Source: Virgibacillus profundi
GTDB taxonomy: Bacteria > Bacillota > Bacilli > Bacillales > Amphibacillaceae
Length of the DNA stretch: 64,000 bases
Reading direction: 5' to 3'
NCBI RefSeq assembly: GCF_002287375.1
Contig: NZ_NPOA01000004.1
Location: 124,001-188,000 of the forward strand
Each line of letters starts with the position of its first letter. The first letter of the stretch is position 1. Shown here piece by piece: positions 1 through 7,283 of this stretch. The position numbers were made by a program, and so were the translations under genes. The notes under the pieces were generated by a model that did not search any database, was not told where the DNA came from, and saw only the letters and a program-made list of their open reading frames with translations.

Positions 1-30
1 AAATAAATTAATAAATAAATAACATTATAC

Positions 31-59
31 TTGTATTATTATACTTTATGTGGTAGAAT
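31..59 (+). promoter_or_regulatory. Early promoter A1
   Basis: The -35 is TTGTAT (31-36) and the -10 is TAGAAT (54-59), with a 17-bp spacer. An AATAACATTATA element lies just upstream and an ATTAAGAGTTAAG element just downstream (62-74). The same three-part layout recurs before several operons in the first 7 kb. It probably drives the gene at 167. Confidence 0.7.
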
Positions 60-81
60 ATTATTAAGAGTTAAGAAACAA

Positions 82-100
82 AGCAGGGTTATTTCCTGCT
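82..100 (+). other. Small leader hairpin
   Basis: AGCAGG (82-87) and CCTGCT (95-100) form a 6-bp stem in the 5' leader of the first gene. A near-identical hairpin occurs at 7096-7114. No U-tract follows, so it is more likely a transcript-stabilising or processing structure than a terminator. Confidence 0.4.
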
Positions 101-166
101 ATGAGGTTATAATATTATATTGTAATTTGATAGCAGAAAATAATATAATCAAAGGAGATTATTATA

Positions 167-511
167 ATGAAATTCAAAAAGACAACACACTATTTGGATC
201 ATAAATACATTGACAAAAAGGAATACTACAGAGAAGTGAAAGAAGGTTATATCTTTACTGTACTCACTAAAGACAATTACAAAACAGATTTGTTTGTTTA
301 TAAAATGAGTGATAAATGGCTTGTGAATACGGCAGATGGTAGTTTTCAATTGATCAAGGAGAAACAAGACACACGCAAACAAGCAGCAGAACAAGCACAG
401 ACAATTATATCCATGCTTAATCTTAATAAGTACAATGAAGCTATACAAGGAATGAAAGAGGTTAAAAGCAAGCTTACACAAGTTGAAAAAGCAACTTCAA
501 ATGGTAACTAA
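167..511 (+). CDS. Hypothetical early protein, 114 aa
   Basis: I do not recognise this 114-residue protein. It is hydrophilic and lysine-rich, with no signal peptide or membrane segment. The C-terminal half, from about residue 60, is a predicted helix rich in Gln, Ala, Lys and Glu. An AAAGGAG SD sits 9-10 bases before the ATG, and promoter A1 lies about 110 bp upstream. It is the first gene of a series of single-gene or short early operons, as is typical of host take-over regions in large phages. No function is proposed. Confidence 0.75.
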   Translation: MKFKKTTHYLDHKYIDKKEYYREVKEGYIFTVLTKDNYKTDLFVYKMSDKWLVNTADGSFQLIKEKQDTRKQAAEQAQTIISMLNLNKYNEAIQGMKEVKSKLTQVEKATSNGN

Positions 512-540
512 AAGAAAGTAATAAATAATTAATATTATAC

Positions 541-569
541 TTGCATTAACATACAATGCATGATACAAT
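541..569 (+). promoter_or_regulatory. Early promoter A2
   Basis: TTGCAT (541-546) and TACAAT (564-569) are 17 bp apart. An AATTAATATTATAC element abuts the -35 upstream, and GATTTAAGAGTTAAGG follows at 571-586. It probably serves the gene at 628. Confidence 0.7.
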
Positions 570-627
570 TGATTTAAGAGTTAAGGAAGAACAAACAAAA
601 CTATAAAAATAAAAAGGTGGAATTAAA

Positions 628-996
628 ATGAACAACAAAAAATTAATGGAAAAGGTTATTGAATTAGATACGCAAACTTTACATACTAGGGAGCAAAGCG
701 AACGTGTGATGGTACAAATTGCCATTATCCGCAAAGCGTTTGGAGTTAAAAATTATGAAACAGACTCAAAAGTATTAGATTTTGAAAGAGAACAAATTTT
801 ATCAGATCAAGAAATTGAAAAAGAGTTTAAACGTTATATAGGTTTCTGGGAGTGGGCTATTGAAACAAACAATCCAGACAAAGCCAAGTATTTTGAGAAT
901 CGAGTTTACTACTTTATTGATGGTGTACGATTTTTCGATGAAAAACTAGCAGAAAATTTTACAAAGTCATTCATGAACAATTTAAACGCAGCATAA
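628..996 (+). CDS. Hypothetical early protein, 122 aa
   Basis: This is an unrecognised soluble protein rich in Lys, Glu, Phe and Tyr. The start is supported by AAAGGTGG about 7 bases upstream. The region around residues 70-115 is rich in aromatic residues and looks folded and helical. It has its own promoter (A2) and is followed by promoter A3, so it appears to be a monocistronic early gene. Confidence 0.75.
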   Translation: MNNKKLMEKVIELDTQTLHTREQSERVMVQIAIIRKAFGVKNYETDSKVLDFEREQILSDQEIEKEFKRYIGFWEWAIETNNPDKAKYFENRVYYFIDGVRFFDEKLAENFTKSFMNNLNAA

Positions 997-1023
997 ACTT
1001 TTAATAAATAAACAATATCATTC

Positions 1024-1052
1024 TTGTATTACCTAACTATATATGGTGCAAT
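1024..1052 (+). promoter_or_regulatory. Early promoter A3
   Basis: TTGTAT (1024-1029) and TGCAAT (1047-1052) have a 17-bp spacer. An AATAAACAATATCA element lies upstream and GATTTAAGAGTTAGG downstream (1054-1068). It drives the operon that starts at 1100. Confidence 0.65.
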
Positions 1053-1099
1053 AGATTTAAGAGTTAGGTAATACAAGAAATAAATTAGGAGGATTTAAA

Positions 1100-1309
1100 A
1101 TGAAAGAGAAATACTACTTAAACTTTAATGATTTGAATGAGGAAGTACAAGAAAGGATCGTACAGGATGCAATTATTGATTTAGAGGATGAGCAAGACAA
1201 AGAGGAATTACAAGAGGAAGCTGCATTAATGAATATGGATTATGATGAATTTATTACAGAAAAAGCAGAGCGTTATATGATCAACTTTGATTTTGAATTT
1301 AATGTTTAA
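1100..1309 (+). CDS. Small acidic early protein, 69 aa
   Basis: This 69-residue protein is extremely acidic, with runs of Glu and Asp between residues 13 and 55, and is probably all helical. The SD AGGAGG lies 9 bases before the ATG. Small acidic phage proteins are often DNA mimics or inhibitors of host enzymes, but nothing here shows a specific target. It is the first gene of an operon that runs through 2069. Confidence 0.75.
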   Translation: MKEKYYLNFNDLNEEVQERIVQDAIIDLEDEQDKEELQEEAALMNMDYDEFITEKAERYMINFDFEFNV

Positions 1310-1340
1310 CGAAAATTGAATTTATTGGAGAGTGTAAAAA

Positions 1341-1529
1341 ATGGAAATCAATAAAACCATTCTTAAATTATTGCAAGGTAGCACAATTAGAATGTCTTAT
1401 GATGATTTTGAAACATTAACAGATCATATTCAGAATGAAGTAAGTGACAATGTTTATAAGCAATTCAACAGTTTAAAATCATACAATGATACACTAGGAA
1501 CAATTAAAGTATTAAAAGTATCGCTGTAA
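1341..1529 (+). CDS. Hypothetical protein, 62 aa
   Basis: This is a short unrecognised protein, mostly polar. The start follows a modest TTGGAGAG SD. It lies 31 bp after the previous gene in the same operon. No motif is visible. Confidence 0.65.
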   Translation: MEINKTILKLLQGSTIRMSYDDFETLTDHIQNEVSDNVYKQFNSLKSYNDTLGTIKVLKVSL

Positions 1530-1555
1530 AAAATATAATTAAGGAGAATCGCAAA

Positions 1556-1711
1556 ATGTTTCAAACTAAAAAGGAATATTGTGTAAATTGTGGATACTAT
1601 TCTCATGAAGTGCATGAAAAGAATCCCATCAAAAAGAAAACTGGATTAGGAAAATTATTATTTTGTAATGAACATTGTTTTGAAGAATGGAATGATGAAG
1701 AAGATTTATAA
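1556..1711 (+). CDS. Small zinc-finger protein, 51 aa
   Basis: The protein has CVNC near residues 9-12 and an FCNEHCFEEW motif near residues 37-46. This CxxC...CxxxC arrangement looks like a compact treble-clef (MYM/TRASH-like) zinc finger. The SD AAGGAG lies 8 bases before the ATG. Similar small fingers occur at 3700, 18024 and 39444, so this is a paralogous family in the phage. The zinc-binding role is inferred from cysteine spacing; the partner is unknown. Confidence 0.7.
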   Translation: MFQTKKEYCVNCGYYSHEVHEKNPIKKKTGLGKLLFCNEHCFEEWNDEEDL

Positions 1712-1739
1712 AAAGTCTATAACAAAAGGAGATATTAAA

Positions 1740-2069
1740 ATGAATAAAGAAATTAAAGAATTGATTAGCAAAGTTGAAAGTTTAGAGTGGACAGTGGACA
1801 AAGAAGGGGATAACGAATACAGATTGAGCAAGTACAGTCCAGCAGGGCAAGACTTTAGTATAGTAGTAGAAGGTGAAGAGGTCGAAGAGTTAATCGAAAG
1901 CATTTATCAAGTTTATAATGACTTTGACACATCAGAAGAGACTTACCTATGGTTAGACAATACAGGGCATGGAACAAATGGAGCGCCATATCATATGAAG
2001 GATTTACTGGAGGATATGGAAGCTTGTGAACAAATGATATCAGACTTGTATGATGAGTTGAATAAATAA
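1740..2069 (+). CDS. Hypothetical acidic protein, 109 aa
   Basis: The frame is open further upstream, but the ATG at 1740 is chosen because AAAGGAGAT lies 8 bases before it and the upstream part overlaps the zinc-finger gene. The product is acidic and soluble, with a conserved-looking segment around residues 60-95. It is the last gene of the operon that starts at 1100. I do not recognise the family. Confidence 0.72.
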   Translation: MNKEIKELISKVESLEWTVDKEGDNEYRLSKYSPAGQDFSIVVEGEEVEELIESIYQVYNDFDTSEETYLWLDNTGHGTNGAPYHMKDLLEDMEACEQMISDLYDELNK

Positions 2070-2093
2070 AACAATAAATAAATAATATTATAC

Positions 2094-2122
2094 TTGTAAT
2101 ACTATCCTGTATATGGTATAAT
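2094..2122 (+). promoter_or_regulatory. Early promoter A4
   Basis: TTGTAA (2094-2099) and a perfect TATAAT (2117-2122) are 17 bp apart. AAATAATATTATAC abuts the -35 upstream, and AATTTAAGAGTTAAG follows (2123-2138). This is the clearest member of the A family. Confidence 0.8.
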
Positions 2123-2171
2123 TAATTTAAGAGTTAAGAAGCAAGCAAAAGATCAAATAGGAGGAATTAAA

Positions 2172-2384
2172 ATGATCATAGGGTATAACTTAGAGGGTAA
2201 TATAGAGTGTTTAGAGTGTGTAAAGGGATTTATAAACGACACTTTCAACGGTAATGAGGATGATTTTTTAGACTATGTAGAAGTAAACGAGTGCGCAATA
2301 GACATATCGGACTTGAAAGATAATGGAAATACTAAAGGATATGGGCATATTGAGTGTGTTTCTTGTAAGAAAACGATTAATTAA
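2172..2384 (+). CDS. Cysteine-motif protein, 70 aa
   Basis: Cysteine pairs occur at CLEC (about residues 13-16) and CVSC (about residues 62-65), which could bind one zinc ion. The rest is acidic. AGGAGGAAT lies 8 bases before the ATG. It is the first gene after promoter A4, in an operon that seems to continue to about 5283 without another clear promoter. Function unknown. Confidence 0.7.
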   Translation: MIIGYNLEGNIECLECVKGFINDTFNGNEDDFLDYVEVNECAIDISDLKDNGNTKGYGHIECVSCKKTIN

Positions 2385-2418
2385 AACTATAAATTTATCT
2401 TGAAAGGGAGAATGTAAA

Positions 2419-2601
2419 ATGAATAAGATCGAACAAAATAAACAAAATAAGGAAATTGTAAACGGGTATAAAGAAACCATAAAAGAGATTAAAAATAATC
2501 TGTACAATGTTACTTCTATTAAGCATAGACATTATTTAATTAATACTATAAAAGAAACAGACAACTATATAAAAAGAATGGAATACTTTGCAGTGCAGTA
2601 A
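2419..2601 (+). CDS. Hypothetical basic protein, 60 aa
   Basis: This is a Lys- and Asn-rich protein predicted to be helical throughout. The SD AAAGGGAG is well placed. It is unrecognised and sits in the operon behind promoter A4. Confidence 0.65.
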   Translation: MNKIEQNKQNKEIVNGYKETIKEIKNNLYNVTSIKHRHYLINTIKETDNYIKRMEYFAVQ

Positions 2602-2640
2602 AAACAACATTTTATTAAAATTTGAAAGGGTTGACTATGT

Positions 2641-2832
2641 ATGTTGGCTATTTATGGAAAGTTAAAAAATGAAAAACGTTTCAGAATGTATAATTTGAAA
2701 GAAGATTGTTTTGTAGAAAGAAAAATTTTTGTGACACTATTCCATGAGAGTCAAAAAGACGAATTACAGGAAGACGTTGACTATATGAATAAGCATAATC
2801 CTAATTATATTTTTGAATTAAGAAAAGTGTAA
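2641..2832 (+). CDS. Hypothetical protein, 63 aa
   Basis: The product is a 63-residue mixed-charge protein with no recognised motif. The SD GAAAGGG is 12-13 bases from this ATG, longer than usual, so the start is less certain than for its neighbours. It lies 39 bp after the previous gene. Confidence 0.6.
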   Translation: MLAIYGKLKNEKRFRMYNLKEDCFVERKIFVTLFHESQKDELQEDVDYMNKHNPNYIFELRKV

Positions 2833-2889
2833 TTTGGTAAACTTTAATAATTCACGATAAAATCAATAATTCATGAAGGAGAATGTAGT

Positions 2890-3165
2890 ATGGAACATAT
2901 AAAAGTATTGGGTTATTTTAAAGAAAGTGAAGTGGTTTTTAATCCAGAAAATGAAAAGTTATTATATTTTGTAGCATATGAGAATAGCTACAATTATAGT
3001 CAAAGAGACCAATTGGAGGGCAAGAAGTGGGTGGAGGGTTTTAATGTTATGGATGGACATTTTCAATTAATGGATAGAAATTATCTTATCTCATGTAAGG
3101 AAATATCAAAATATGAATATCTAAAAGCTACAGAAGGATACGTGACACCAGAAGTATACTTGTAA
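2890..3165 (+). CDS. Hypothetical protein, 91 aa
   Basis: This is a 91-residue protein with many aromatic residues (Tyr, Phe, Trp), suggesting a small globular beta-rich fold. GAAGGAG lies about 8 bases before the ATG. It is part of the A4 operon and the family is not recognised. Confidence 0.68.
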   Translation: MEHIKVLGYFKESEVVFNPENEKLLYFVAYENSYNYSQRDQLEGKKWVEGFNVMDGHFQLMDRNYLISCKEISKYEYLKATEGYVTPEVYL

Positions 3166-3203
3166 TATAATAAAATTAATGCTTTATGAGAGGAGAAAAT
3201 ATA

Positions 3204-3377
3204 ATGTATGTAAATTGGATTGATAAAGATGGTAGGCATTCAGTCAAATGTAGCGATAAGATAACAGCTAAAATTCTTTATAAACAAATAAAGGACTTCA
3301 AAGTAAAAGAAATTAGCAATGACGAATATGGATTCACAGGGTATAAAAATTCAAAATATAGGCTTTTAGCAGTATAG
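3204..3377 (+). CDS. Hypothetical protein, 57 aa
   Basis: The ATG at 3204 is preferred over an upstream in-frame ATG at 3186, because AGAGGAG lies 9 bases before it. The product begins MYVNWIDKDGRHSV and looks like a small beta-sheet domain. It resembles other short phage proteins with a phenylalanine- and tyrosine-rich C-terminus. No function is assigned. Confidence 0.65.
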   Translation: MYVNWIDKDGRHSVKCSDKITAKILYKQIKDFKVKEISNDEYGFTGYKNSKYRLLAV

Positions 3378-3415
3378 ATAAAACCATTATTTCACATTAA
3401 AAGGAGAAGATGAAA

Positions 3416-3661
3416 ATGAGATATATTATTGTAGATCAGTTTACAAATGATGATTATGTAAATATTTATGTTGCAGATGATAAGGAGAATGACTTTTTAG
3501 AAATAGAACAGGACAATGAACTTCCAGACGCTTACAAGCTAATAGAACAATTTAAAAAGGAGTACAACATTAATACTATTGAGTTTGTTCTATATGACAG
3601 TGGTCACGTAACACAGGATGGTAATAATACTGAAATATATAGAAGGTCAATAGAAGCTTAA
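3416..3661 (+). CDS. Hypothetical protein, 81 aa
   Basis: Two in-frame ATGs occur at 3410 and 3416. The second has proper spacing from AAGGAGA, so 3416 is chosen. The protein is acidic and probably alpha/beta. It is unrecognised and part of the long early operon. Confidence 0.68.
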   Translation: MRYIIVDQFTNDDYVNIYVADDKENDFLEIEQDNELPDAYKLIEQFKKEYNINTIEFVLYDSGHVTQDGNNTEIYRRSIEA

Positions 3662-3699
3662 TTAAGATAAAACAAATATATTATTGGGAGTGAGCAAAG

Positions 3700-3844
3700 A
3701 TGGTTAAATTTATGAATACCATGGAAAGATGTTTAGATTGTGGGGGGAAAATTACAAGAAAATGCAATACCAATTAAAAGTGAAAACGGGCAGCATTTTT
3801 GTTCTAATTGGTGCAAAGATAATTGGGTGTCAGATACTAATTAA
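3700..3844 (+). pseudogene. Frameshifted small zinc-finger gene
   Basis: From the ATG at 3700 the frame reads a short N-terminus and CLDCGG, then stops after 25 codons. If one G is removed from the six-G run at 3742-3747, the frame continues through IPIKSENGQHFCSNWCKDNW to a stop at 3842. The joined product has CxxC...FCSNWC and a Trp after the last Cys, matching the fingers at 1556 and 39444. The disruption is either a real frameshift, programmed slippage on the G-run, or a homopolymer sequencing error. Confidence 0.7.
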
Positions 3845-3873
3845 ATTTAATCATTGAAAAGGGGTAATACAAA

Positions 3874-4038
3874 ATGAAGTTCACAAGAGAAGAAATGTTA
3901 GATGACTTTAAAGAGTTAGAAATGGACTTAGAAGGCAGTTTAAACAATATGAGTATTTACCTTAGTATGAACGACAAAGAACTAGAAAATACTCATAAAG
4001 ATATGTTAGATGCAAAGTACATGGAAGAGTATAATTAA
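3874..4038 (+). CDS. Hypothetical acidic protein, 54 aa
   Basis: This is a short, acidic, Met-rich helical protein. The SD AAAGGGG lies 8-9 bases before the ATG. It sits directly after the frameshifted finger gene. No motif is recognised. Confidence 0.65.
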   Translation: MKFTREEMLDDFKELEMDLEGSLNNMSIYLSMNDKELENTHKDMLDAKYMEEYN

Positions 4039-4064
4039 ACAATACCATAAAGGAGTGTGTAAAA

Positions 4065-4244
4065 ATGGAACACATACAAGCATACAATGACAACGAATTA
4101 ATATTTGAAGGTGAAGTTGGTGAATTTTTAAAGCTGCAAAACGATAGTGATGGATTTTTAGAATACATTATCGAAAGTAGAACAGATGATATTATAGAAT
4201 TTCCGGAAACTATAAACGGAGATTGGAAATTTATTATTAAGTAG
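4065..4244 (+). CDS. Hypothetical acidic protein, 59 aa
   Basis: The 59-residue product is rich in Glu, Asp and Ile, with a Gly-Asp-Trp-Lys-Phe segment near the C-terminus, and looks like a small beta domain. AAAGGAG lies 9 bases before the ATG. It is co-directional with close neighbours; function unknown. Confidence 0.65.
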   Translation: MEHIQAYNDNELIFEGEVGEFLKLQNDSDGFLEYIIESRTDDIIEFPETINGDWKFIIK

Positions 4245-4285
4245 CTTAACCATTAAGTAAACAATATTATATAAGGAGAATCGCA

Positions 4286-4495
4286 ATGAATAGATTTGAG
4301 TATGAAACAGATAATGGATGGGTCGTTGGTTATTTTGATATTTATCAAGCTAGGAACGGATTTATTTATTTAGTCATGGGCAACAATTTTACAAAACTCA
4401 CATTGGGGCAGATAGAACAATTAAACATCAATTGTTACTCACTAAAAGATTATGATCACGACGATTTTGTAAAAGCATATAATTTACCATTTTGA
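4286..4495 (+). CDS. Hypothetical protein, 69 aa
   Basis: This is a 69-residue protein with several aromatic residues and a probable beta-sheet core. The start is supported by AAGGAGAATCGC just upstream, almost the same leader as that of the gene at 1556. It is unrecognised. Confidence 0.68.
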   Translation: MNRFEYETDNGWVVGYFDIYQARNGFIYLVMGNNFTKLTLGQIEQLNINCYSLKDYDHDDFVKAYNLPF

Positions 4496-4523
4496 ATTAG
4501 ACCATAGAAAGGAGGTTGTCATA

Positions 4524-4910
4524 TTGGATTTAAACAAATGGAAACAGGACATCCACGAACAATATGTTTTACTACAAACCAATTTAAAGAACATCAAACA
4601 CACTTCATTATACACAAGTCTACAGAATACAATAAACAACAGAGATGAAACAAGCTGCACATTAAACGATTTTTTAGAGAATCATTTTCAATTATCCAAT
4701 ATATACAATCAGTTCCACCAATTACAGTCAGAGCGTTTAGAATGGCTTAAGGAATACACTAATAGCAACAGTATAAAAGATAATGAATACTATAGACATA
4801 TGGCTTATAAGGTCATACATGAGGATATAGTATTATATAGTCTACAATTAATTATGAATGATCATACACCAGAGTTAACAGTACAGCAAAATAAATTGCA
4901 ACATACTTGA
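4524..4910 (+). CDS. Hypothetical helical protein, 128 aa (TTG start)
   Basis: Translation most likely begins at TTG 4524, with AAAGGAGG ending 8 bases upstream. No ATG occurs nearby in frame. The protein is rich in Gln, Asn and Leu and looks all-helical, possibly coiled coil at residues 15-80. It is followed closely by the gene at 4954. No family is recognised. Confidence 0.7.
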   Translation: MDLNKWKQDIHEQYVLLQTNLKNIKHTSLYTSLQNTINNRDETSCTLNDFLENHFQLSNIYNQFHQLQSERLEWLKEYTNSNSIKDNEYYRHMAYKVIHEDIVLYSLQLIMNDHTPELTVQQNKLQHT

Positions 4911-4953
4911 TTATATTGTATAATGTCAGACAGATAGGAGAGTGTACAACACA

Positions 4954-5283
4954 GTGTATGATCAAAAGACATTAGGTTTATTAGGTGGAAAAGAACTACT
5001 GGAGCAAAAAATCAAAGCTAATAATTTTATGGGGGGTAAAATATTTACTCAACAATGGGTATTACTGGCATTCTCTTTTCACGGTTGCAAGCATACTAAT
5101 TTTTTAACTATTTCAAAACGTGGAAAATATAATCTCATTGGAGAATACATTTTCATATTTTACAAAATTTCATTGTTCAGACATAAAAAGATAAAAACAA
5201 TTGAGGATGTAACAAATGATATTGTATTATCGACATTCGAGAAAGAAACAAAGTTAAAATTAGCGGATAAAGTGATCCAGTGA
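4954..5283 (+). CDS. Hypothetical protein, about 109 aa (GTG start)
   Basis: Two GTG codons (4942 and 4954) are candidate starts. The first touches the AGGAG SD (4936-4940), so 4954 is preferred, although its spacing is long. The product has hydrophobic stretches near residues 28-45 and 60-75 that are not clearly membrane spanning, and a Lys-rich C-terminus. It is the last gene of the A4 operon. Function unknown. Confidence 0.6.
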   Translation: MYDQKTLGLLGGKELLEQKIKANNFMGGKIFTQQWVLLAFSFHGCKHTNFLTISKRGKYNLIGEYIFIFYKISLFRHKKIKTIEDVTNDIVLSTFEKETKLKLADKVIQ

Positions 5284-5319
5284 ATAATATTGATTATCTA
5301 ATAAATAATTAATATTATA

Positions 5320-5349
5320 TTGACATTTATATACTTTGTATGGTACAAT
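5320..5349 (+). promoter_or_regulatory. Early promoter A5
   Basis: A perfect TTGACA (5320-5325) and TACAAT (5344-5349) are separated by 18 bp. The upstream ATTAATATTATA element overlaps the -35, and TAATTAAGAGTTAAAAG follows. It drives the gene at 5404. Confidence 0.75.
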
Positions 5350-5403
5350 GTAATTAAGAGTTAAAAGACACAAAGATAAATAATAAATTAGGAGTGAGTT
5401 ATT

Positions 5404-6093
5404 ATGATTAAGAAGGTAGTGTTAACAAGCAGTGGAATTAAAAACAAACAGGTTATAGAACATGAAAAAATCAACGATTTTCAAACATATTTGCTAAAGG
5501 ATCAGTTAAACGATTTAGAAAATAATTATGATAAAGAAGAACAGGAGCAGTATAAAAGACATTTATTATTATTGGTGGAAGTAGACAAACATCTATTCAC
5601 TGTATGTCATTTAGATCAAATTGAAATGATAAAACAGTATGATGGCAACCAAATATTAGAAATGCTTATCAGCAATTTCAATAAAGAGTTATCGGGTAAT
5701 AAAGCTATCAATTGGGGAATGGCACAATATTTAAATAAAGAAGATGAATTTAATCAAGTAAAAGAAAATAAAAGAAAAGAAAATGAACGATACAAATTAG
5801 AACAAAAACAAATACGAGAAGAAAAAGAAAAGCAACATCAGAAAGAACGTGATAGAGAGTTAGAAACATCTTTAAATGAGTTGTTAGCAGGAAATAAAAT
5901 CGATAATTATGATTTTGTTGATTTATGTGACAAATACAGTATCAAATTACCTTTACGTACTAGAGGATGGGCTTTAAAGAGTTTGAACGAAATAGGCAAA
6001 GATCAATATTCATACGGTGGCAATCCTTCTAAAGTGGTGTTCAATTATGTTGAAAAATTAATCAACGTGGCAATGACAGAACAAGCAATCTAA
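5404..6093 (+). CDS. Coiled-coil early protein, 229 aa
   Basis: This is the largest gene of the first early block. Residues 1-110 look alpha/beta. Residues 115-165 form a highly charged Glu/Lys/Gln/Arg coiled coil. A C-terminal domain (residues 165-229) follows, with a Leu-Pro-Leu-Arg-Thr-Arg-Gly-Trp segment. AGGAGTGAG lies 8 bases before the ATG. It has its own promoter (A5). I do not recognise the family; the architecture suggests a scaffolding or nucleic-acid-associated protein, but that is only inference. Confidence 0.75.
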   Translation: MIKKVVLTSSGIKNKQVIEHEKINDFQTYLLKDQLNDLENNYDKEEQEQYKRHLLLLVEVDKHLFTVCHLDQIEMIKQYDGNQILEMLISNFNKELSGNKAINWGMAQYLNKEDEFNQVKENKRKENERYKLEQKQIREEKEKQHQKERDRELETSLNELLAGNKIDNYDFVDLCDKYSIKLPLRTRGWALKSLNEIGKDQYSYGGNPSKVVFNYVEKLINVAMTEQAI

Positions 6094-6118
6094 TTGTAAT
6101 AAATAATTAATAATATAT

Positions 6119-6160
6119 TATAGGATAACTATTGCAATGTTATCCTATAAATGGTATAAT
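6119..6160 (+). promoter_or_regulatory. Early promoter A6 with overlapping palindrome
   Basis: The promoter is TTGCAA (6132-6137), 17 bp, TATAAT (6155-6160). The -35 sits in the 9-nt centre of a perfect 11-bp inverted repeat, TATAGGATAAC (6119-6129) and GTTATCCTATA (6139-6149). This palindrome is absent from the other A promoters, so an additional repressor or activator site is likely. A shortened TAGCTAAGTTAAA element follows. Confidence 0.75.
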
Positions 6161-6195
6161 GTAGCTAAGTTAAAATTAAATGGAGGTTTTACAAA

Positions 6196-6462
6196 ATGGT
6201 AGATACTTTTAAAGTCAATCAATGTAGAAAACAGTCTGCAAAAGAAATCGGCACAGCACTCAATGAGTGTAACATGTTATTCAAATGTGATATTGAAGAT
6301 CAAGCAAACAAGATTGTTTTTCATATTATAACAGATAGCGTGGATATTCAATACACAGAATTAGATAACAAAAGAATGGATAACTTTCTAAGTGTATTAA
6401 AAGATTTTGTCGTCAATAAAGAGGACATTGAAGAATTGAAAGAAGAATTGTTAGTAGTATAA
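6196..6462 (+). CDS. Hypothetical protein, 88 aa
   Basis: The product is an 88-residue acidic alpha/beta protein with an acidic helical tail. Its leader, AAATGGAGGTTTTACAAA, is almost identical to that of the next gene at 6490, suggesting duplication of the translation-initiation region or a shared regulator. It is transcribed from promoter A6; function unknown. Confidence 0.72.
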   Translation: MVDTFKVNQCRKQSAKEIGTALNECNMLFKCDIEDQANKIVFHIITDSVDIQYTELDNKRMDNFLSVLKDFVVNKEDIEELKEELLVV

Positions 6463-6489
6463 TTCAATAAATAAATGGAGGTTTTACAA

Positions 6490-6669
6490 ATGGAAAAAGT
6501 AATAATTAAAATCAAAACTGAAAATGCAGCGTTTGAAGAAGTTGGAGTAGGTAATGAATTAGCTAGAATATTAAAAGATATGGCAGATCAATTGGAAGAT
6601 GCTTACAATTTTCCTAAAACATTAATGGATCTGAATGGTAATAAAGTTGGTACAGTGGAGTACGAATAA
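6490..6669 (+). CDS. Hypothetical protein, 59 aa
   Basis: An in-frame ATG at 6475 lies inside the SD, so ATG 6490 is taken as the start (GGAGG 9 bases upstream). The protein begins with a beta strand, MEKVIIKIKTEN, and ends DLNGNKVGTVEYE, which suggests a small single-domain fold. It forms a two-gene operon with 6196. Confidence 0.7.
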   Translation: MEKVIIKIKTENAAFEEVGVGNELARILKDMADQLEDAYNFPKTLMDLNGNKVGTVEYE

Positions 6670-6738
6670 AATCACAGTTTTATCTGAAAATTTATGATAC
6701 AATTTAAAATAATATAAGGGATAGGGAGAGGTTTAAAA

Positions 6739-7095
6739 ATGAAAAAGAAAGTTGTCGGTTTATTAATGGTAGGATTATTATTGGGAGGTACAGTCACTTA
6801 TGCAGCAACAAATTATTATGCAGATTTAATACTCAATCAAGAGGATCAAATGATGAATGAAATAAGCGAATACTATAATCAGAATTTTAAAGAAAGAGGA
6901 GAATTACAACATCGGGATATGGTGCATTACGCAACAATGGAGAGAGAATCTTTGATGGATAGAATGAAATCAAAAATAGATGAAAAAGTAGCAAGTGATG
7001 CAGATAATCGCAGAAAAGAACATGTTAAGCATATTGATAACGCAGTAACAGGACTTGAAGAAGAATTGTTGAATTATATTAATGAATTAGAATAG
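6739..7095 (+). CDS. Secreted or membrane-anchored small protein, 118 aa
   Basis: An N-terminal signal sequence is clear: basic MKKK, a hydrophobic core rich in Gly, Leu and Val, then TYAAT as a likely cleavage site near residue 22. The rest is hydrophilic, helical and highly charged. A TGATACAAT -10-like box at 6696-6703 may give it its own transcript. Exported phage early or lysogenic proteins often act in superinfection exclusion, but nothing here proves that. Confidence 0.72.
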   Translation: MKKKVVGLLMVGLLLGGTVTYAATNYYADLILNQEDQMMNEISEYYNQNFKERGELQHRDMVHYATMERESLMDRMKSKIDEKVASDADNRRKEHVKHIDNAVTGLEEELLNYINELE

Positions 7096-7114
7096 AGCAG
7101 GGTTTATACCTGCT
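7096..7114 (+). other. Small hairpin, copy of 82-100
   Basis: AGCAGG (7096-7101) and CCTGCT (7109-7114) repeat the leader hairpin seen at 82-100. There is no U-tract. Its position right after a stop codon fits a weak terminator or mRNA 3'-end structure. Confidence 0.4.
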
Positions 7115-7218
7115 ATAAAGGTATATGAGCATATTCACCATGTATCCTTATAATAGGTATAAATAAACAACAATACAAGGAGATGATCTATAATGACAAT
7201 AAATAAATAATATTATAC

Positions 7219-7247
7219 TTTCGATAGTACAATAGATATGATACAAT
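7219..7247 (+). promoter_or_regulatory. Early promoter A7
   Basis: A weak -35, TTTCGA (7219-7224), and TACAAT (7242-7247) are spaced 17 bp. AAATAATATTATAC directly precedes the -35 as in the other A promoters. The downstream element is reduced to AAATTTACAG. It drives the operon from 7284. Confidence 0.6.
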
Positions 7248-7283
7248 AAATTTACAGTAAGAAATCAATGAGGAGGTAATGAT

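Noticed and set aside
7194-7211. ATG ACA ATA AAT AAA TAA micro-frame with AAGGAGATG upstream
   Set aside because: Only five codons and it runs into promoter A7; probably a remnant of a leader.
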